This document shows positions 8,929-16,884 of a DNA stretch of 64,000 nucleotides, piece by piece (positions within the stretch are counted from its first letter, which is position 1; each line of letters starts with the position of its first letter). The stretch comes from JAUWVG01 sp964633715. GTDB lineage: Bacteria > Acidobacteriota > Aminicenantia > Aminicenantales > Aminicenantaceae. The translations under genes were made by a program, and so were the position numbers. Location of the stretch: assembly GCA_964633715.1 (NCBI GenBank), contig CAZWHQ010000002.1, positions 68,263 to 132,262 on the forward strand, read 5' to 3'. The notes below the pieces were generated by a model, which worked only from the letters and a program-made list of their open reading frames with translations, was not told the DNA's origin and searched no databases.

Positions 8929-9407
8929 AGATTAGAGTTGGCTTTGGTTATGATATCCACTCCATGAAGGAAGGGCGCACACTCTACCTGGGCGGTGTGG
9001 ATATTCCCTATTCCAAAGGCCTTCTCGGACATTCGGATGGAGACTGCCTGATCCATGCCATTGCCGATGCCCTGCTTGGGGCTCTGGGTGAGAAGGATAT
9101 CGGTTCACTTTTTCCTGATACGGAGCCGGCTTATAAAAACATCCGAAGCACACGGCTTCTAGAGGCCGTTGTCGGAAGGCTTTTTGAGAGAAAAATGGTT
9201 ATCTGTAATATCGATACCGTTATCATCTGCCAGGAGCCGCGCCTTGCCGATCAAGTGATGCGGATGAAAGAGGTGCTGTGTCCGATCCTTCAAATCCGGC
9301 CGGAATTTTTGGGGATCAAACCGCGCACAAATGAAGGATTTGGTGCCATTGGACGAGGGGAGGCTATTGCAGCCATGGCGACCGTTCTCCTTCAGCCAGA
9401 GGACTAA
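8922..9407 (+). CDS. ispF: 2-C-methyl-D-erythritol 2,4-cyclodiphosphate synthase
   Basis: This 161-residue IspF catalyses the step after IspE in the MEP pathway. The metal-binding GFGYDIHSM and the GHSDGDCLIHAIADALLGA stretch with its catalytic Asp/His are intact, as is the C-terminal RTNEGFGAIGRGEAI. The start is GTG at 8922, inside the ispD end, giving tight coupling. It is the last gene of the plus-strand run that begins at rpsF. Confidence 0.95.
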   Translation: MLKIRVGFGYDIHSMKEGRTLYLGGVDIPYSKGLLGHSDGDCLIHAIADALLGALGEKDIGSLFPDTEPAYKNIRSTRLLEAVVGRLFERKMVICNIDTVIICQEPRLADQVMRMKEVLCPILQIRPEFLGIKPRTNEGFGAIGRGEAIAAMATVLLQPED

Positions 9408-9714
9408 TAGATAATGATTCTTTCTTCAATCCTCATCTTGGCCTTCTCCTATCCATTCGTGTGAAAAGTTCCCCACCCTCCGCCATGTCTACGGACGAAA
9501 AGGGATCGCGTCCTTAATCCAGTTTATTGGCCGCCCGCCTCAAAAAAGACAAATAGAATACAAGGGATGAAATTAAAAGAATAATCAGAGAAAAGGTTGA
9601 TTAGATTTTAAAAACGGTGGTTTTTTTGGTGGGGGGAGTAATAAATACTCTCGATAGCTCGAATCAACCAATCCCGCATTGCAATGATTGTACTCATCAT
9701 TGAATATTTTCTCT
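9408..9714. other. Intergenic stretch after ispF
   Basis: About 300 bases with no convincing gene. The only structure seen is a 7-bp inverted repeat, CAATGAT (9682-9688) and ATCATTG (9696-9702), with a 7-base loop; it lies between the converging ispF and the small minus-strand gene. There is no U-run on either side, so a terminator role is weak. Confidence 0.5.
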
Positions 9715-9900
9715 TTATCCTACAGATGTTTTCAGACCGTTTGTCGTGTCTGATTTAGCCAGGAAGTTTGATATCTGTTCATATCCAGCTTCTTTCCCGA
9801 CAACAAGGACCTCCACGATAGGTGAAGCGATCAGGCTAAATCCAACAAAACTGATCAGTGCGGCAGCGAGAAAAATAACAAATTTTGTTTTGAATTTCAT
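9715..9900 (-). CDS. Small secreted or membrane peptide, unknown
   Basis: This is a 61-residue ORF beginning MKFKTKFVIFLAAALISFVG. The start at 9900 is supported by a strong AAGGAGAC ribosome-binding site seven bases upstream; the frame is open further up but those codons lie before the ribosome site. One hydrophobic segment (residues 7-26) looks like a signal peptide or anchor, followed by about 35 polar residues ending in SDTTNGLKTSVG. I do not recognise a family. The ribosome site and signal-like N-terminus make it more likely real than chance. Confidence 0.6.
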   Translation of the reverse strand: MKFKTKFVIFLAAALISFVGFSLIASPIVEVLVVGKEAGYEQISNFLAKSDTTNGLKTSVG

Positions 9901-10291
9901 TGTCTGTCTCCTTTTCAAATTTTTGTTCATTTTCATGACACTTATATATACGTAATTCAATTACAAAAGGTTGCCTAATAACTACAGATGATTTACAGTT
10001 TTTGTAGGATTAATCCTGTTTCATCCTGAAGCAGACGTGGTGTGAGATAAGGGGGCCTCCATTTTTGAGATATATTTAGAATTCTGGGAACGAGACAGGC
10101 AGAATTGAGAAATCCACAGGTGAAGGCATTGGAGTAAAAGAGGAGGGAGGTGGGCTCTTTCCCGGAGCGTACGAAGGCGATGGTGGTAAGGTTCACTGAG
10201 AGCTTGTTCTTGAAATCGCAAAATTCGGGATGTTTGCTGAGAATTATTTGTTGTTTAGGATTTATGTAAAATCATGTAAAATGACAGCAAG
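9901..10291. other. Intergenic stretch before gltX
   Basis: About 390 bases. Near 9950-9975 is an AT-rich segment with a GTAATT/AATTAC inverted repeat that may be the promoter of the small minus-strand gene. From 9993 to 10221 two minus-strand frames are open at once, with no ribosome site and no recognisable domain; base composition is richer in G than the surroundings. It may be a decayed element. The gltX promoter region occupies the last 40 bases. Confidence 0.4.
10264..10283 (+). promoter_or_regulatory. Tandem 10-bp repeat with -10-like box just before gltX
   Basis: ATGTAAAATC is followed directly by ATGTAAAATG. The second TAAAAT (10277-10282) ends nine bases before the gltX ATG, and there is no Shine-Dalgarno sequence between them. 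If this is the -10 element the transcript would be essentially leaderless. No good -35 is visible. Confidence 0.4.
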
Positions 10292-11782
10292 ATGGACAAG
10301 GTCAGAGTTCGTTTTGCCCCCAGCCCTACAGGATTTCTTCATGTAGGGAATGCCCGGACAGCACTCTTTAATTGGCTGTTTGCTCGCCAGAAAAATGGGA
10401 CTTTTGTTTTAAGAGTTGAGGATACCGATATTGAGAGGTCCACTGCCGAATATGAAAAAAAGTTGATCGATGATCTGAAGTGGTTGGGATTGGATTGGGA
10501 TGAAGGCCCGGAGATTGGAGGGCCTTTTGGCCCCTACCGCCAATCTCTGCGGCTGGATACCTATTCTTCATACACCCAAATGCTTTTAGAAAAGGGAAAA
10601 GCCTTCTACTGTTTTTGTACCCCAGAGGAACTGGAAAGAAACAGGAAAGCAGCTGTTGCCGCGGGGAAAATGCCGATCTACAGTGGAAAATGCCGCAAAA
10701 TCCCATTGGATGAGGCTTTAGCCAGACAGAACAAAGGAGAGGTGGCGGTTGTTCGGCTTAAGACTCCAAACAAAGGAACAATATCCTATCATGATCTTGT
10801 CCGCGGTCTTCTTTCTTTTAACCTCAAGCTCATAGGGGATCCTATTTTGGTCCGTTCCAATGGCCGGCCTTCCTACAATTATGCCGTTGTTATCGATGAT
10901 GCGCTGATGAAGATCACACATATCATAAGGGGCGAGGATCACATTTCCAATACTCCACGACAGATCCTCACTTATGAAGCCCTGTCCCTCAAATCTCCCC
11001 AGTTTGCTCACCTGTCTATGGTTATGGGCCAGGATAATACACGTTTGAGCAAACGTCATGGGGCAACAGCTGTAGATCAATTTGATAAAGATGGCATTCT
11101 TCCTCAAGCCCTTTTTAATTACTTAGCCCTGCTGGGATGGTCTCATCCGAAAGAGAAAGAAATTTTAACAAAACCAGAATTGGTCAAGGCATTCAACCTG
11201 AATCACGTCAGCCGGTCTGCGGCCATATTTGATTATGATAAGCTTCACTGGTTGAACCGTCAGCACATGAAGGTTCTTTCTCCTCGTGAAAAAGCGGAGA
11301 GGGCCTTTCCCTACTTGAAGGCTGTAGGTTTTATTCCGGCGGAGATATCGGATGAATCTTGGACTTGGCTTGGGGAAGCCGTTGAGGATTTGATTGAAGG
11401 GGCCGATCGTTTTTCAGATCTTCCCGAGAAATTTTCTCCGATTTTTGATTTCAACCTCACGGAGATGGATAACGCTGCCAAAGAAATTTTAAAATCTGAG
11501 TGTGGCCGAAAAGTCGTCACACTTTTCAGAGCAAAAATTGTCCAAGCAGATGAATTCAATTACGACATTTTTGCTGCACTTGTTCAGGAGATCAAGAATG
11601 AGACGGGCTGCAAAGGGAAAGACCTTTTTCATCCTCTCCGGGTAGCTCTTACCGCCCGCATTTCAGGATTGAAGCTGGACCGGTTTATTCCCCTGGTCGA
11701 AGCGGGAGCAGAGTTGCCGTTTCCAAAACCGATAAAAAACTGTACACAAAGGGTGCTCGATATCCTTGATTTTATGGGATAG
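10292..11782 (+). CDS. gltX: Glutamyl-tRNA synthetase
   Basis: This is a 496-residue class I synthetase that charges tRNA-Glu. The HIGH-type motif is in FLHVGNARTALFN (near residue 18) and the KMSKS-type motif is RLSKRHG (near 255). The N-terminus RVRFAPSPTG is canonical, and the C-terminal helical anticodon-binding region is complete. Start and first residues fit the family exactly although no ribosome-binding site is present. The next gene begins immediately after the stop. Confidence 0.97.
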   Translation: MDKVRVRFAPSPTGFLHVGNARTALFNWLFARQKNGTFVLRVEDTDIERSTAEYEKKLIDDLKWLGLDWDEGPEIGGPFGPYRQSLRLDTYSSYTQMLLEKGKAFYCFCTPEELERNRKAAVAAGKMPIYSGKCRKIPLDEALARQNKGEVAVVRLKTPNKGTISYHDLVRGLLSFNLKLIGDPILVRSNGRPSYNYAVVIDDALMKITHIIRGEDHISNTPRQILTYEALSLKSPQFAHLSMVMGQDNTRLSKRHGATAVDQFDKDGILPQALFNYLALLGWSHPKEKEILTKPELVKAFNLNHVSRSAAIFDYDKLHWLNRQHMKVLSPREKAERAFPYLKAVGFIPAEISDESWTWLGEAVEDLIEGADRFSDLPEKFSPIFDFNLTEMDNAAKEILKSECGRKVVTLFRAKIVQADEFNYDIFAALVQEIKNETGCKGKDLFHPLRVALTARISGLKLDRFIPLVEAGAELPFPKPIKNCTQRVLDILDFMG

Positions 11783-12511
11783 ATGGGAAAAATCAGCCGT
11801 ATCAATCCGCTCCTCGAAATTTTAAAAACCCCTTCCTCCCGCATACAAAAAATTCTTTTACAAGAGGATTCAGCAAAGAGAAGAGTCGCAGATATTCTTA
11901 TGCACTCCAAATCCCGGGGGATTCCTTATTCCTTTGTCTCAAGGAAGAGATTGGATAAATTGGATCCCCATCATCAAGGAGTTGTTGCCTATGTTGCCGA
12001 TAGGAAAATGTCTTCATTCGAAGAGATTGTAACCTCTGTGGAGATTCCTTTTTTGGTTCTTTTGGATGGAGTGGAGGACCCTCATAACCTGGGTGCGATT
12101 ATCAGAACGGCCGAGGGAGCAGGAGTGAATGGGATTTTTTTCCCGCAGCGACGAGCAGTGGGGCTGACAGAAGCCGTTTCTCTTGTGTCGGCAGGGGCTG
12201 TTGAACACATCAGGATATCGCAGGTAAAAAACATGGCCCGCACTATGGACGAGTTGAGAAAAAAAGACATTTGGTTGGTGGGGGCCGAAGGAAGTGGCCA
12301 GCGAAAGTGGTTTGAATTTGATTACACACTCCCCGTAGCCCTAGTTTTTGGTTCAGAAGGAAAAGGCCTGCGCCCCCTCATCCGAAATAAGTGTGATGAC
12401 ATTCTTTCTCTTCCGCTTTACGGCCGAGTGTCATCTCTCAACGTGGCGGCAGCGGCTTCTGTGTTTCTCTACGAGGTTGTTCGTCAAAGAAGGGCAAAAA
12501 ATATTGAATAA
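11783..12511 (+). CDS. rlmB: SpoU/TrmH-family 23S rRNA 2'-O-ribose methyltransferase (RlmB-like)
   Basis: This 242-residue protein carries the three SPOUT motifs: DGVEDPHNLGAIIRTAEGAG (near residue 95), VFGSEGKGLRPLIRNKCD (near 190) and the C-terminal LNVAAAASVFLYEV knot. The N-terminal 75 residues match the substrate-binding domain of RlmB. The ATG abuts the gltX stop. The target nucleotide, G2251 for E. coli RlmB, is by homology only. Confidence 0.88.
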   Translation: MGKISRINPLLEILKTPSSRIQKILLQEDSAKRRVADILMHSKSRGIPYSFVSRKRLDKLDPHHQGVVAYVADRKMSSFEEIVTSVEIPFLVLLDGVEDPHNLGAIIRTAEGAGVNGIFFPQRRAVGLTEAVSLVSAGAVEHIRISQVKNMARTMDELRKKDIWLVGAEGSGQRKWFEFDYTLPVALVFGSEGKGLRPLIRNKCDDILSLPLYGRVSSLNVAAAASVFLYEVVRQRRAKNIE

Positions 12512-12553
12512 ATCTTCAACACAAATCGTAGTAGTTCTAGATGAGAAAATAAA

Positions 12554-13159
12554 ATGCTGCATGAAACGACTGTGCAAAGCTCCCGGGTTATCCCGAATAT
12601 CAGGTGGGCCCAAGTGAGTCCCCAGACTTTTTCAGAAAATGAAATACTTGTCTTGGTCAAAAAAGGAGATGCTCAAGTCTACCAATTTATCATCAAAAAG
12701 TACATGCAGACCGCTTATTACATTGCCCTAGGATTTGTTCATAATCATCAGGATGCTCTCGACTTATCCCAGGATTCGTTCATTAAAGCTTTCCGTAAGA
12801 TAAGGAGCTTTGATACGGATAGACCATTTTTTCCCTGGTTTTACAGAATATTGAGGAATCTCTGTATTGATCACTTCAAACGTGTTCGTTTTCGCAATGA
12901 AATCCCATTAGAGGAAAGTTTTTTCCTTGTTCAGGATAAAGAGGACAAGGAAATGAAAGAAGCCTTATGGCAGGGGATTGAAAAACTCACGTTTGAACAA
13001 AAAGAAATCATCATCCTCCGCTATTTTCGGGAATATTCTTATCAGGAGATTGCCGAAATTACCGGGAAACCTATTGGAACGGTCATGTCTTCTCTTCACT
13101 ATGCAAAAAAAAGGCTTAAAGAGGTCGCGGGAAAATTTTTAGGTTTTGAGAAGGATTAA
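12554..13159 (+). CDS. ECF-type RNA polymerase sigma factor
   Basis: This 201-residue sigma70-family protein has region 2 (about residues 35-105, including ALDLSQDSFIKAFRKI and FFPWFYRILRNLCIDHFKR) and region 4 (about 135-190, ending YQEIAEITGKPIGTVMSSLHYAKKRLKE). It would direct RNA polymerase to a stress regulon. An anti-sigma factor follows four bases after the stop. The start is uncertain: ATG 12554 has a weak ribosome site, and a GTG at 12614 is an alternative. Confidence 0.9.
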   Translation: MLHETTVQSSRVIPNIRWAQVSPQTFSENEILVLVKKGDAQVYQFIIKKYMQTAYYIALGFVHNHQDALDLSQDSFIKAFRKIRSFDTDRPFFPWFYRILRNLCIDHFKRVRFRNEIPLEESFFLVQDKEDKEMKEALWQGIEKLTFEQKEIIILRYFREYSYQEIAEITGKPIGTVMSSLHYAKKRLKEVAGKFLGFEKD

Positions 13160-13163
13160 TCCC

Positions 13164-13610
13164 ATGGATCATCAACATCTGAGAGAGCTCATTTCTTCTT
13201 ATCATGATGGAGGTTTATCCTCTGAACAAAAGCTATTGGTAGAGGCTCACATCCAGACCTGTGCGGAATGCCGGAAAGAATGGGAGGACATGAAAAAACT
13301 TGAGGAGGCCATGAGAAAAATGGAATTGAAGAAACCAAATCCCGAAGTGTGGAAAGTGTACGGGACTTCCGTTTACAACCGCCTGGAACGGAGAATAGGA
13401 TGGATTTTGTTTTCCGTTGGTGCTATGATTCTTCTTTTCTTTGGCGGATACAAAATGGTCGAAGGCATCATCAAAGATGCGACCACGCCAGTCCTTATAA
13501 AGGTTGGGATTCTGGCTATTTTAGGAGGATTTGTCGTGCTGTTGATCTCGGTCTTGAGGGAACGGCTCTTTGTCCGCAAAAGAGAACGGTACAAGGAGGT
13601 TGAGAAATGA
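13164..13610 (+). CDS. Membrane anti-sigma factor with zinc-finger domain
   Basis: The ATG at 13164 has GAAGGATT upstream and is preferred to the in-frame TTG at 13146. The protein is 148 residues. An N-terminal zf-HC2/ZAS domain (HIQTCAECRKEW, HxxxCxxC near residue 34) would bind the sigma factor encoded just upstream. Two membrane helices follow (near 80-100 and 115-135). Its stop overlaps the next start (ATGA). Release is probably by proteolysis or redox, as in this family. Confidence 0.88.
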   Translation: MDHQHLRELISSYHDGGLSSEQKLLVEAHIQTCAECRKEWEDMKKLEEAMRKMELKKPNPEVWKVYGTSVYNRLERRIGWILFSVGAMILLFFGGYKMVEGIIKDATTPVLIKVGILAILGGFVVLLISVLRERLFVRKRERYKEVEK

Positions 13611-13921
13611 TTATTGTAACCACAGATTTCGTTCCTGGAAAATCGATCGTAAAAAGTCTAGGTCTGGTTCGTGGAAATACCATCCGGGCCCGACATGTCG
13701 GCCGTGATATCATGGCCTTTTTCAGAAATATGGTGGGGGGGGAAATCAGAGATTATACAAAGATGATGGCGGAATCCAGGGAGCAGGCGCTGGACCGCAT
13801 GGTGGAAGAAGCCGAAAGCCTTGGAGCCAATGCCATCCTAAACATGCGTATCACGACCTCGATGATTATGCAGAGTGCCTCGGAGATTTTAGCCTACGGT
13901 ACAGCCGTTATCGTAGAGTGA
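13607..13921 (+). CDS. ybjQ: YbjQ/UPF0145 family protein
   Basis: This 104-residue protein matches the UPF0145 pattern: TTDFVPGKSI, LGLVRGNTIRARHVGRDI, a GEIRDYTKMM stretch and LGANAILNMRI near the end. The family forms pentamers and is suspected of heavy-metal binding; function is not settled. It overlaps both neighbours by four bases, so it belongs to the sigma/anti-sigma cassette. Confidence 0.9.
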   Translation: MIIVTTDFVPGKSIVKSLGLVRGNTIRARHVGRDIMAFFRNMVGGEIRDYTKMMAESREQALDRMVEEAESLGANAILNMRITTSMIMQSASEILAYGTAVIVE

Positions 13922-14634
13922 TCCGATTTGAAAAGATGCCAAGGGCTCTTCATATTCGCTTCCTGATTATCCCTGTTCTGTTTTTCGTCCTTTTTTCTTT
14001 TCCCCTGCCGGGTCAACGTAAACGAACGGTTGAAAGAGGGGATTTGTCCATTTATTTTATGGGAGAAAAAGTTGGTTATGAGGAATATGTTTGGGAGGAA
14101 AACGAACGGGGATATCGCCTCTCTGTGAAAGGCCGCATGACTAAACCTATCGCCATTGAAGTGGACAACTTGAGGATTGAGATGGACGGAAGTTTTATTC
14201 CCCTTCGATATTTTTTTAAAGGGTCCATGGGTGGAATCCAACAGGAAGTCTCAAGCGTTTTTTCTGAGGGCACTGTCGTGAACACAATTGTCGTGAATAG
14301 GCAGAGACAGAGCCTGCAGAGCAAAATTAAGCGGGATGCCTTCCTTCTCCCTAATCCCTTGTATTCGCCATATATTGTGATCGCAAAAAAATATGGGTGT
14401 ACACTGGAAGAAAAAATAAGTCAAAGCGCCTACATCATTCCTCAGCTCGAAACATCCCTCACTCTCGAACCAAGTGAGAACGATCCCTGTCTTCTTCTGT
14501 TGCAGATCAATGGCACCCAAATTGAACTTGAAACTAATGAGTATGGACAATTAATAATCCTCCAGATTCCTGCCCAAAACCTCAGAGTGACAAACATCAT
14601 CTCATCGTCCAATGGACATCCACTCACCCTCTGA
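13918..14634 (+). CDS. Secreted protein of unknown function
   Basis: This 238-residue protein starts at GTG 13918, overlapping the ybjQ stop. Residues 10-32 are a signal peptide (LIIPVLFFVLFSFPLPG) and the rest looks like an all-beta periplasmic or surface domain, with alternating hydrophobics and few cysteines. I recognise no catalytic motif. Close coupling to an ECF sigma/anti-sigma/YbjQ set suggests an envelope role. It may be a DUF found in Acidobacteria-like genomes, but I cannot name it. Confidence 0.75.
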   Translation: MIRFEKMPRALHIRFLIIPVLFFVLFSFPLPGQRKRTVERGDLSIYFMGEKVGYEEYVWEENERGYRLSVKGRMTKPIAIEVDNLRIEMDGSFIPLRYFFKGSMGGIQQEVSSVFSEGTVVNTIVVNRQRQSLQSKIKRDAFLLPNPLYSPYIVIAKKYGCTLEEKISQSAYIIPQLETSLTLEPSENDPCLLLLQINGTQIELETNEYGQLIILQIPAQNLRVTNIISSSNGHPLTL

Positions 14635-14728
14635 GTTCTTAGAATTCCTTGCCATGATCACCCCCTAAGACGATTGTCCTGCGTCCTGCACCCTCTTAAA
14701 ATGACTAGGGAAAAAGGATTTGTAAACC

Positions 14729-15511
14729 ATGAATCGAAAGATTAATTATCTCAGCTTTGTTTTATTCGTTTTTTTCTCCGGATGGAGTGTGATGTCTGCT
14801 GAAATTGCTGTTCTCGGGAAACTGACACATACACAAAATGCACAACCAGGAGAAATCTATAAAACAAGGATTGTTATAAAAAATTTAGGGGATCAGGAAA
14901 CCGAAATAAAAGTCTTCCAAAGAGATTATTCCTATAATTCTGATGGCAAGCAGTTTTTTCATGAGAAAGGCTCTCTACAGAGGTCGAATGCAAGTTGGAT
15001 TACATATTCCCCTCAGCAAGAGACAATTCTTCCTGGGGAGACAACTGAGGTCCTTTGTTCTATCCATGTGCCTGATGACCGAATCCTTGTAGGGACATTC
15101 TGGAGCCTCATTTTAATCGAATCCTCTTTATCCAAACGGTATGCGATTCAAATTATCACCAACATCGCTTTAACCGGCAAGGTTCAAGTCGAGTTCGTGA
15201 ATACGTCACTTGTAAGAGAAGAAGGGAATGTTTTCCTTCATGTGGATGTGAAAAATACCGGAGAGAGATTGCTCAGCCCCGTCCTCTATGTTGAACTATA
15301 TGAAGAAGATGGAGAATTCGTGGGAAAAGTCGAGGCAGGGACATGGAGGATATATCCTGAATCATCTGTCCGGTATCGTGCTGAGGTGACTCATCTCCCA
15401 GCCGGAGTGTACAATGCTATGATTTTGCTGGACAATCTTGACGAGCATGTCTTTGGGACAGAGTTCCTCCTCGACCTCACCTCCAGCTCCTCATTCAACT
15501 TCTATAATTGA
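14729..15511 (+). CDS. Secreted Ig-like/beta-sandwich protein, unknown
   Basis: This 260-residue protein has a signal peptide with likely cleavage after VMSA (near residue 24). The remainder is beta-rich: one segment (30-140) resembles periplasmic chaperone or DUF916-like Ig domains (GEIYKTRIVIKNLGDQETEI), and a second (about 150-240) reads like another Ig fold. No enzyme motif is seen. The gene stands alone, with AAAAAGGA upstream and TTAAAAT further up as a possible -10. Confidence 0.75.
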   Translation: MNRKINYLSFVLFVFFSGWSVMSAEIAVLGKLTHTQNAQPGEIYKTRIVIKNLGDQETEIKVFQRDYSYNSDGKQFFHEKGSLQRSNASWITYSPQQETILPGETTEVLCSIHVPDDRILVGTFWSLILIESSLSKRYAIQIITNIALTGKVQVEFVNTSLVREEGNVFLHVDVKNTGERLLSPVLYVELYEEDGEFVGKVEAGTWRIYPESSVRYRAEVTHLPAGVYNAMILLDNLDEHVFGTEFLLDLTSSSSFNFYN

Positions 15512-15570
15512 CTGAAAAAATCTGTAAAGTGATTAGAAATCACGTTGCGTTTTCCCCAGGAGTCGCCGGC

Positions 15571-15640
15571 GCATCCTGCTCCATCTTCGTCGAAGACCCA
15601 ACCCACCTCACCTCCATGCTCCTCAGATGGACAGGGATGC
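15571..15640. repeat. Inverted-repeat structure
   Basis: GCATCC (15571-15576) pairs with GGATGC (15635-15640), with extra GGC/GCC pairing outside, and it encloses a small hairpin TCTTC-GTC-GAAGA (15584-15596). It lies just left of the dispersed hairpin element; the two could form one structured transcript. Confidence 0.4.
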
Positions 15641-15670
15641 CGCCGAGCCTAGCCTAGATAACCTGCAGTT

Positions 15671-15753
15671 GAGTCGAATGGACGTCGTCATGTCTGTCTC
15701 CATGCACATTCGTATGTGATGGAGGCAGAATGCGTAAGGGTTCCGTTCGACTC
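15671..15753. repeat. Dispersed hairpin element, copy A
   Basis: GAGTCGAA (15671-15678) pairs perfectly with TTCGACTC (15746-15753). Inside is a long stem, TCTGTCTCCAT (15693-15703) with ATGGAGGCAGA (15719-15729), capped by CACAT-TCGT-ATGTG. A related sequence lies at 48845-48930, with the same order of blocks (CTCCATGCA, ATGTGAT, GAGGCAGAA, then the closing arm and TAA-ATAAA). Probably a structured RNA or mobile palindromic repeat. Confidence 0.65.
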
Positions 15754-15861
15754 TAAAATAAATACCATGCCCACTCGTCCTCCAAACGGATTTCTCCATC
15801 ATCTTCCCAGATTATTTTCAGTCAAACATGGATATTGGATTCAGTCATTCTGGGGCTCATC

Positions 15862-15890
15862 TTGCGTCACAGGATTTTTTCCTATAAAAT
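15862..15890 (+). promoter_or_regulatory. Candidate accA promoter
   Basis: TTGCGT (15862-15867) and TAAAAT (15885-15890) are separated by 17 bp. The -10 matches consensus at five of six positions; the -35 is weaker. Transcription would start about 30 bases before accA. Confidence 0.4.
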
Positions 15891-15927
15891 AAGCTGGAAT
15901 ATTTGACACAGTTTCTCTTATGTGACA

Positions 15928-16884
15928 ATGAAAGATCAAAAAGATTATTACCAGCTTGAAAAGAATATCCTGCTCCTCAAGCAGGAGATTGATGAGGTGC
16001 TTATCAGCGAACCGCCGAATCAACAAGAAAAGATCGCTCAACTTCGGAAAAAAATAGCTTTGGAATGGGAGGGCCTTAAGCCAAACCTTACACCCCTGAA
16101 TATCGTACAGATTGCCCGTCATCCTCAAAGGCCTTATACTCTGGATTATTTGGATTATCTCACCGATGACTTTTTGGAATTTCACGGGGACCGCCGGGCA
16201 GGGGATGATCCTGCCATTGTGGCGGGGATGGGATTCTATCGAGGTCGAACGGTGGCCTTTATCGGACATCAGAAGGGTCGGACGACACGAGATCGCATCT
16301 CAAGAAATTTTGGCCAACCCAATCCAGAAGGGTATCGCAAGGCTCTGCGAATCATGAAGATGGCTGAAAAATTTGGTTTTCCTATCGTCACAATGATCGA
16401 CACTCCCGGTGCTTACCCAGGAATCCAAGCTGAAGAACGAGGACAGGCTGAAGCGATCGCCTTCAACTTAAAGGAGATTGCTAGGCTCAGGGTTCCCGTG
16501 GTCAATATCGTTATTGGAGAAGGAGGGAGTGGAGGTGCTCTGGCTGTAGGAGTAGGGGATGTTATCTTGATCCTTGAAAACTCCTTTTATTCAGTGATCT
16601 CTCCTGAAGGCTGTGCGGCTATTCTTTGGAAAGACCAACGTGCTATTGCACAGGCTTCTGAGAATTTGAAATTTCTTTCACACAATTTGCTGGAACTTGG
16701 AATTGTGGATAAGATTATTCCAGAACCGCCAGGCGGTGCCCATCTCGATTACGAGGGCATATTCAAAAATGTCGACAAACAGTTGAATCAGACACTTAAG
16801 CGGCTCGAACAAAAAACACCTGAAAAAAGAATCGAGGGTCGGTATTTGAAGTTCAGGAAGATTGGAATTTTTCAGGAAAAATGA
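15928..16884 (+). CDS. accA: Acetyl-CoA carboxylase carboxyltransferase subunit alpha
   Basis: AccA forms the carboxyltransferase with AccD and makes malonyl-CoA for fatty acids. The protein is about 318 residues, the usual length, with the family landmarks TPLNIVQIARHPQRPYTLDY, FHGDRRAGDD, KGRTTRDRISRNFG and GEGGSGGALAVGVGD. The ATG at 15928 is preferred, with GTG 15922 possible; no ribosome-binding site is evident for either. accD is not in the window. The stop overlaps the hisS start by four bases. Confidence 0.95.
   Translation: MKDQKDYYQLEKNILLLKQEIDEVLISEPPNQQEKIAQLRKKIALEWEGLKPNLTPLNIVQIARHPQRPYTLDYLDYLTDDFLEFHGDRRAGDDPAIVAGMGFYRGRTVAFIGHQKGRTTRDRISRNFGQPNPEGYRKALRIMKMAEKFGFPIVTMIDTPGAYPGIQAEERGQAEAIAFNLKEIARLRVPVVNIVIGEGGSGGALAVGVGDVILILENSFYSVISPEGCAAILWKDQRAIAQASENLKFLSHNLLELGIVDKIIPEPPGGAHLDYEGIFKNVDKQLNQTLKRLEQKTPEKRIEGRYLKFRKIGIFQEK

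Larger units (their letters stand above)
15512..15927. other. Intergenic stretch with RNA-like structures upstream of accA
   Basis: About 410 bases without a gene. It holds two strong inverted-repeat structures (15571-15640 and 15671-15753, listed separately) and a candidate accA promoter near the right end. The rest shows nothing recognisable. Confidence 0.6.
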
